Assembly (NCBI GenBank): GCA_045542485.1
Contig: JAZQLC010000025.1
Span: 1 to 64,000 of the forward strand
Direction: 5' to 3'
DNA length: 64,000 nucleotides
Source of the DNA: SIG575 sp045542485
GTDB taxonomy: Bacteria; Bacillota; Clostridia; Oscillospirales; Acutalibacteraceae
The notes under the pieces are model-generated. The model was not told the DNA's origin and did not search any database. It worked only from the letters and a program-made list of their open reading frames with translations. Position numbers and translations under genes: made by a program. Below, piece by piece: positions 59,527-64,000 of the stretch (positions within the stretch are counted from its first letter, which is position 1; each line of letters opens with the position of its first letter).

Positions 59527-60537
59527 TTACTGAATCTCAGAAAGTTTAACAGGTCTGTGCTCTTCAACAGATTTTTTAGCTGCGAGACCGATTTTAACTG
59601 ACTGCATACCTGCGTGGATGCCAACGGGAACATCTTTGTCGTTCTCAATAGCGTCAACAAACTGTGCAACCTCGTCTGTGAAAGACTGCATATATCTTTC
59701 AAGGAAGAAGAAGAGGGGCTTTTCGCCTGTCACACCGTTTGCGTCAGAAACAACTGCTGATGAAAGAGTGTCGTTAGTTGTAGCAACCATACCCTTTGAG
59801 CCGAAAACCTCAGCTCTCTGGTCGTAGCCGTAAGCAGCTCTTCTTGAGTTGTCGATAACGCAGAGAGCACCGTTAGCCATTTTCATTGTGATGATTGCAG
59901 TGTCAACGTCGCCCTGTTCACCGATAGCAGGGTCAACAAGAACTGCTGACTGAACATAAACCTCTTCAACGTCGCTGTTTACAAGGAATGTTGCCATATC
60001 AAAATCGTGAATAGTCATATCAAGGAAGATACCGCCTGAAACCTTGATGTAAGCAGGGTTGGGGGGCTCAGGGTCACGGGATGTGATTTTAACGATATGG
60101 GGTTCGCCGATTCTGCCGTCGTCAACTGCCTTGCGGATAGCAGCAAAGTTGTGGTCAAATCTTCTGTTAAAGCCAACCTGGAATTTAAGGTTTTTGCCTT
60201 CGAGAGCGTCTGCAACAGCCTGAATCTTCTCGATTGAGTGGTCAACGGGTTTCTCACAGAAAATGTGTTTACCTGCGTTGATTGCTTCAACTGAAATTGT
60301 TGAGTGAGTGTCTGTTGAAGAACAAACCATAACTGCATCGATTTCGGGGTCTGCCAGGATTTCCTTGTAATCCTTTGTGATTACCTCAACGCCCATACTT
60401 TTTACAAAAGCTTCAGTTTCTTCGTTCATAAAGGGGTCTGCGATTGACTTGACAACTGCGCCCTTTACGTGGTAAGTGATTGACTGAAGATGTACTTTGC
60501 CGATACGACCTGCACCGATAATACCGATTTTAATCAT
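59527..60537 (-). CDS. iolG: inositol 2-dehydrogenase
   Basis: A 336-residue Gfo/Idh/MocA dehydrogenase that oxidises myo-inositol to 2-keto-myo-inositol with NAD. The Rossmann loop is GIIGAGRIGKVH, the EKP motif is in FCEKPVDHS, and the catalytic segment is GGIFLDMTIHDFDMA with Asp and His. GFNRRFDHNF is typical of IolG. It is the last gene of the iol operon, 34 bases after iolA, behind AAGGAAAGGA. Operon context makes the inositol role firm, although scyllo-inositol specificity is possible. Confidence 0.93.
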   Translation of the reverse strand: MIKIGIIGAGRIGKVHLQSITYHVKGAVVKSIADPFMNEETEAFVKSMGVEVITKDYKEILADPEIDAVMVCSSTDTHSTISVEAINAGKHIFCEKPVDHSIEKIQAVADALEGKNLKFQVGFNRRFDHNFAAIRKAVDDGRIGEPHIVKITSRDPEPPNPAYIKVSGGIFLDMTIHDFDMATFLVNSDVEEVYVQSAVLVDPAIGEQGDVDTAIITMKMANGALCVIDNSRRAAYGYDQRAEVFGSKGMVATTNDTLSSAVVSDANGVTGEKPLFFFLERYMQSFTDEVAQFVDAIENDKDVPVGIHAGMQSVKIGLAAKKSVEEHRPVKLSEIQ

Positions 60538-60571
60538 TTTATTCAGATCCTTTCCTTAGGAATTTTCAAAC

Positions 60572-62074
60572 TTATATTGTGCCGTCCCATGTGCTGACGT
60601 CAAGAGCTTTCTTTTCGTCTTCTGAGAACCAGTGAGTTGTGACTGCCTTGCTTTCTGTGTAGAAGCGGTAAGCATCCTTGCCGAGACAGTGAAGGTCACC
60701 GAAGAATGACTGCTTGTGACCTGAGAAGGGGAAGAAGCCCACGGGTACGGGGATACCAACATTGATACCAACCTGACCGCCGTCTGTGTGACGGGCAAAT
60801 TCTCTGCCGTAGAAACCGCTCTGTGTGTAAATAACTGAGCCGTTTGCATAGGGACTTGCGTTCATAATTTTAAGGCCTTCTTCAAAATTTTTACATCTCT
60901 TGATGCAGAGAACGGGTCCGAATACCTCGTCACTGCCGATTGTCATATCTTCTGTAACATTGTCGAAGATTGTGGGGCCTACAAAGTAGCCGTTTTCATA
61001 GCCTTCTACCTTGCAGTCTCTGCCGTCAAGAACAAGTGTTGCACCTTCCTTAACACCTTTTTCAATGTCAGCGATAACCTCATCGTAATGCTTTTTGTAT
61101 GTAATGGGACCGAGCTTTGATTCTTTATCCCAAGAGGGACCGACCTTGATTTTTTCAGCCTGTTTCTTAAGCTCTGCAACGAATTTGTCTGCGATGCTGT
61201 CAACAACAACGCAGCAGGAGAGAGCCATACATCTCTGACCTGCGCAGCCGTAAGCAGAGTTGATAACACCTGCAACAGTTCTTTCAAGAGCGCAGTCTTC
61301 CATAACGAGAGCGTGGTTTTTAGCCTGACAGAGAGCCTGACAGCGTTTGCCGTTTCTTGCTGCTCTTTCATAAATCTTAAGACCTACGGGAGTTGAGCCT
61401 ACGAATGTAACACCAACGATGTCGGGATGGTCAAGGAGAGTGTTAATCTCGTTTCTTGAGCAAGTTACGATGTTGATAACGCCGTCGGGTACACCTGCTT
61501 CTTTATAGATTTTTGCGAACATCATAGCAGTTTTAGGTGTAAGAGAAGCAGCCTTGAGTACCATTGTGTTACCACAAGCGATGCAAGTGGGAGCCATCCA
61601 GCCGAAGGGAATCATAGCAGGGAAGTTTACGGGAACAATTCCGAGGAAAACGCCCATAGCTTCACGGTACTTTACTGTGTCGTAGCCTGTTGATGCGTCC
61701 ATAAGGCTTTCGCCCATCATAAGAGAGGGGACTTGTGTTGCAAGTTCTGTGCCTTCTTTTGCTTTGAGAACATCGCCCTCAGCCTCTGACCATACTTTGC
61801 CGTTTTCGTGAGCAACGCACATTGTGAGCTCTTCCATATTCTGCATAATAAGGTCGCGGACCTTATACATAATCTGAGCTCTCTTGATAGCAGGAGTAGC
61901 TCTCCATGCAGGATAAGCTTTCTTTGCAGCAGCAACTGCTTCAAGAACCTCATCATTTGTACAGCAGGGAGCCTGACCTGTTACTTCGCCTGTGCTGGGG
62001 CAGTGCAGGTCATACCACACATCTGTTTTTGAGTCTTTGAACTCACCGTTTACAAAATACTGTAACTTTTCCAT
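60572..62074 (-). CDS. iolA: methylmalonate-semialdehyde dehydrogenase (CoA-acylating)
   Basis: A 500-residue aldehyde dehydrogenase of the MmsA/IolA type. It converts malonate semialdehyde to acetyl-CoA and CO2, the last step of inositol breakdown. The nucleophile is Cys282 in YGCAGQRCMALS, without the usual Glu general base, as in the CoA-acylating group. FLGIVPVNFPAMIPFGW and GVTFVGSTPVG mark the NAD site. The gene lies 6 bases after iolE and 34 before iolG. Length equals the family norm. Confidence 0.93.
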   Translation of the reverse strand: MEKLQYFVNGEFKDSKTDVWYDLHCPSTGEVTGQAPCCTNDEVLEAVAAAKKAYPAWRATPAIKRAQIMYKVRDLIMQNMEELTMCVAHENGKVWSEAEGDVLKAKEGTELATQVPSLMMGESLMDASTGYDTVKYREAMGVFLGIVPVNFPAMIPFGWMAPTCIACGNTMVLKAASLTPKTAMMFAKIYKEAGVPDGVINIVTCSRNEINTLLDHPDIVGVTFVGSTPVGLKIYERAARNGKRCQALCQAKNHALVMEDCALERTVAGVINSAYGCAGQRCMALSCCVVVDSIADKFVAELKKQAEKIKVGPSWDKESKLGPITYKKHYDEVIADIEKGVKEGATLVLDGRDCKVEGYENGYFVGPTIFDNVTEDMTIGSDEVFGPVLCIKRCKNFEEGLKIMNASPYANGSVIYTQSGFYGREFARHTDGGQVGINVGIPVPVGFFPFSGHKQSFFGDLHCLGKDAYRFYTESKAVTTHWFSEDEKKALDVSTWDGTI

Positions 62075-62080
62075 TTGTTT

Positions 62081-62974
62081 TTACACTCCTGCTTTTTCTC
62101 TGATATATTTTCTTGCTTTCACTGCGTATTCAAAGGGATTTGCAATTGCGGGGTCCTGCTCAGCTTCAACAAGCATCCAACCCTCGTAATCTGTCTCTTC
62201 AAGAACTTCAAAAATAGGGGAGAAGTCAATCATACCGTCGCCGGGAACGGTGAAAGCGCCGAGTCTTACGCCCTGGAGGAAGCTTAAATGCTCATCCTTG
62301 ACTTTCTGTACAACCTCGGGGCGGATGTCCTTAAGGTGTACGTGTTTGATTCTCTTAGCATACTTTTTGAGAACTGCCATATAATCTTCACCGCAATATG
62401 CAAGGTGACCTGAGTCGAAGAGAAGGTATACGCTGTCTTCGTCGCAGAGAGACATCATCTTGTCAATTTCTTCAGCTGTCTGAACAACTGTACCCATATG
62501 GTGATGATAAACGAGAGTGATGTCATATTCCTTAGCGATTCTGCCGAGGCGTGAAAGACCGTCAGCAAACTTTTTCCATTCCTCATCGTTCATAACATAC
62601 TTCTTTTCAAAAACGGGTGTTTCCATCTGTCCCTGAATACTGTAACTCTGTTCTGATGCGCCGATTCTTTTTGCGCCACAAGCTTTGAGGAATTCACAAT
62701 TCTCACGGAAATCCTTTTCAACTTCTTCAAAGGGCTTTGTAAGAATGAATGAAGAAAACCAACGGTTAGCAATCTGGAGACCTCTGATTTCAAGCTTCTT
62801 TGTCAGCTCTTCGGGAGTCTTGGGGTACTTGTTGCCGATTTCACAGCCCTTATATCCTGCAAGAGCCATTTCGCTGACGCACTGCTCAAATGTGTTTTCA
62901 GCACCGAGGTCAGGCATATCGTCATTTGTCCAGGCGATGGGAGCAATACCGAGTCTGATTTTTTCACTGTTCAT
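62081..62974 (-). CDS. iolE: inosose dehydratase
   Basis: A 297-residue TIM-barrel protein of the xylose-isomerase-like fold. It removes water from 2-keto-myo-inositol. Signature parts are GIAPIAWTNDDMPDLGAENTFEQC at the start, VYHHHMGTVVQTAEEIDKMM, LLFDSGHLAYCGED, KHVHLKD and MLVEAEQDP, which contain the metal-binding Glu, Asp and His residues. It is translated just before iolA in the same operon, with AAAGGATTG as binding site. Confidence 0.93.
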   Translation of the reverse strand: MNSEKIRLGIAPIAWTNDDMPDLGAENTFEQCVSEMALAGYKGCEIGNKYPKTPEELTKKLEIRGLQIANRWFSSFILTKPFEEVEKDFRENCEFLKACGAKRIGASEQSYSIQGQMETPVFEKKYVMNDEEWKKFADGLSRLGRIAKEYDITLVYHHHMGTVVQTAEEIDKMMSLCDEDSVYLLFDSGHLAYCGEDYMAVLKKYAKRIKHVHLKDIRPEVVQKVKDEHLSFLQGVRLGAFTVPGDGMIDFSPIFEVLEETDYEGWMLVEAEQDPAIANPFEYAVKARKYIREKAGV

Positions 62975-63003
62975 TTTAATTCAATCCTTTCAGAGATTAT
63001 TTA

Positions 63004-64000
63004 TTAATATTTTCTTGCTTCGCTGAGATGTGACTGTTTCTCTGCGAAAGCTTCTTTGCCTTTTTCCGTGCGTGGGATGTCACTGCAACCAACATTCCAC
63101 CAACTGCCGTAACCGTCAGTCATTGTTTTGGGAAGTACCTTTATATCAATGAGTGTGGGCTTTGTCTGCTTAAGTGAATCTGCGAGAGCTTCTCTCAGCT
63201 CGTCGGGAGTTTTTGCAGTGTATGTAACATAGCCGTAGCCCTTAGCACACATAGCGTAGTCAATGTTCATAAATTCGCCGTATCTGATGGGGTCGTCACC
63301 GTTTCTGTAACGGGATTCTGTGCAGAGTGCCTCAACACCCTGACCCATCTGAAGATTGTTGATGCAACCGAATGATGCATTGTCAAAGAGAAGAACATTG
63401 ATTTTCTTACCTTCCTGCAGTGCAGTAATCATTTCAGAGTGGAGCATATTGTAGCTGCCGTCGCCCACAAGAGCATAAACCTCTTTGTCAGGCTCGGCAA
63501 GTTTTGAGCCGAATGCACCTGCGATTTCATAACCCATGCAGGAATAGCCGTATTCCATATTGTAGCTGTAAAGGCTGTCTGTTGTCCACATTCTCTGCAT
63601 ACAACCGGGCAGTGAGCCTGATGCGGCAACAACGATTGCGTCATCAGGAATAAGCTCTCTGACAATGCCGAGAGCAGTTGTTTGGCAGAGTACACCGCCT
63701 GTAACACGAGAAAAATCTTCAAGGTTGTTTTCAACTCTCACCTTATTTTCAGGCTGGAAGTTTTCAGCAGGATATTCAATTGAGCAGAGGCGTTTCATTT
63801 CGTCATCCCACATCTTTTTAGCGTCAGCAATTTCAGATGTGTAGGAAGATTTGTAGTCGCCCATAGCCTTATCAAGAGCAGTAATACCTTCTCTTGCATC
63901 GGCGAGAATGCTGATACTGTCAAATTTCTGAGCGTGGAACTGACTTGCGTTGATTGTAAGCACCTGAGCCTGTGCATAAATCCATTTAGAGGATGTTGTG
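63004..64000 (-). CDS. iolD: trihydroxycyclohexane-dione hydrolase, C-terminal part (cut by window)
   Basis: The last 331 residues of a thiamine-diphosphate enzyme; the frame is open to the right edge, so the start lies outside. The diphosphate-binding GDGSYNMLHSEMITALQEG with GDG and the closing Asn (LFDNASFGCINNLQMGQG) is the ThDP motif. YGSWWNVGCSDI near the end is typical of IolD. It opens the ring of the inositol product. Its downstream neighbours iolE, iolA and iolG confirm the pathway. No terminator separates it from iolE (29-base gap). Confidence 0.92.
   Translation of the reverse strand, partial: TTSSKWIYAQAQVLTINASQFHAQKFDSISILADAREGITALDKAMGDYKSSYTSEIADAKKMWDDEMKRLCSIEYPAENFQPENKVRVENNLEDFSRVTGGVLCQTTALGIVRELIPDDAIVVAASGSLPGCMQRMWTTDSLYSYNMEYGYSCMGYEIAGAFGSKLAEPDKEVYALVGDGSYNMLHSEMITALQEGKKINVLLFDNASFGCINNLQMGQGVEALCTESRYRNGDDPIRYGEFMNIDYAMCAKGYGYVTYTAKTPDELREALADSLKQTKPTLIDIKVLPKTMTDGYGSWWNVGCSDIPRTEKGKEAFAEKQSHLSEARKY

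Overview
The window looks like a chromosomal piece of a low-GC, anaerobic, probably gut-dwelling member of the Clostridia, most like the Oscillospiraceae/Ruminococcaceae. The reasons are many sigma-A type promoters with strong AGGAGG-type ribosome binding sites, a SpoIIID sporulation regulator, an anaerobic ribonucleotide reductase activase, an ECF-type vitamin transporter with cobalamin riboswitches, GGGtGRT and DUF4091 family proteins, and many secreted glycan-degrading enzymes. Lineage is inferred from gene content only.

Layout. 1-4127: end of a GGGtGRT gene, a secreted lipase, and a two-gene polysaccharide deacetylase/formyltransferase unit. 4390-17747: a clearly delimited six-gene operon (consensus promoter at one end, strong terminator at the other). 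It encodes a membrane-anchored vWA protein, a tubulin/FtsZ-like GTPase, a coiled-coil membrane protein, a 1273-residue membrane protein that combines a helicase-like region without catalytic motifs with a zinc ribbon and a zinc protease, a transglutaminase-like lipoprotein, and a metzincin-like protease. This is the best candidate for an undescribed system. 17928-29556 (minus strand): carbohydrate genes (GH78 rhamnosidase-like, clan GH-A enzyme, FAD oxidoreductase, GH5, right-handed beta-helix protein, malQ) and a serine hydrolase. 29826 to about 33380: a small integrative mobilizable element with a large serine recombinase, a Mob/Pre-like relaxase and a dense array of hairpins beside the relaxase gene. 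33410-40247: a cobalamin-uptake operon with two riboswitch-like elements, two DUF4430-type surface proteins, a beta-propeller protein and a complete ECF transporter. 40326-41477: two tandem LexA/S24-fold proteins without a DNA-binding domain. 41841-48580: YgjV, YeiH with a divergent LysR regulator, an Ig-like gene remnant and a second beta-helix protein, all set among compound intergenic repeats. 48580-59257: a tRNA-Pro, a histidine phosphatase, rhaA, a sortase-like protein, spoIIID, nrdG, a sugar acetyltransferase, a DUF4091 protein, a GH13 enzyme and a GH4 glycosidase. 59527-64000 (minus): a myo-inositol catabolic operon, iolD-iolE-iolA-iolG, cut at the right edge.

How the genes fit together. 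The carbohydrate genes point to growth on plant or host glycans that contain rhamnose and alpha-linked sugars: the GH78 enzyme could release rhamnose and RhaA would isomerise it. The iol genes add inositol use. The B12 operon joins surface capture proteins to an ECF importer under riboswitch control. The intergenic regions are unusual. The same terminator, promoter and terminator-array modules recur, so that the -35 box of one gene lies in the terminator stem of the gene before it.
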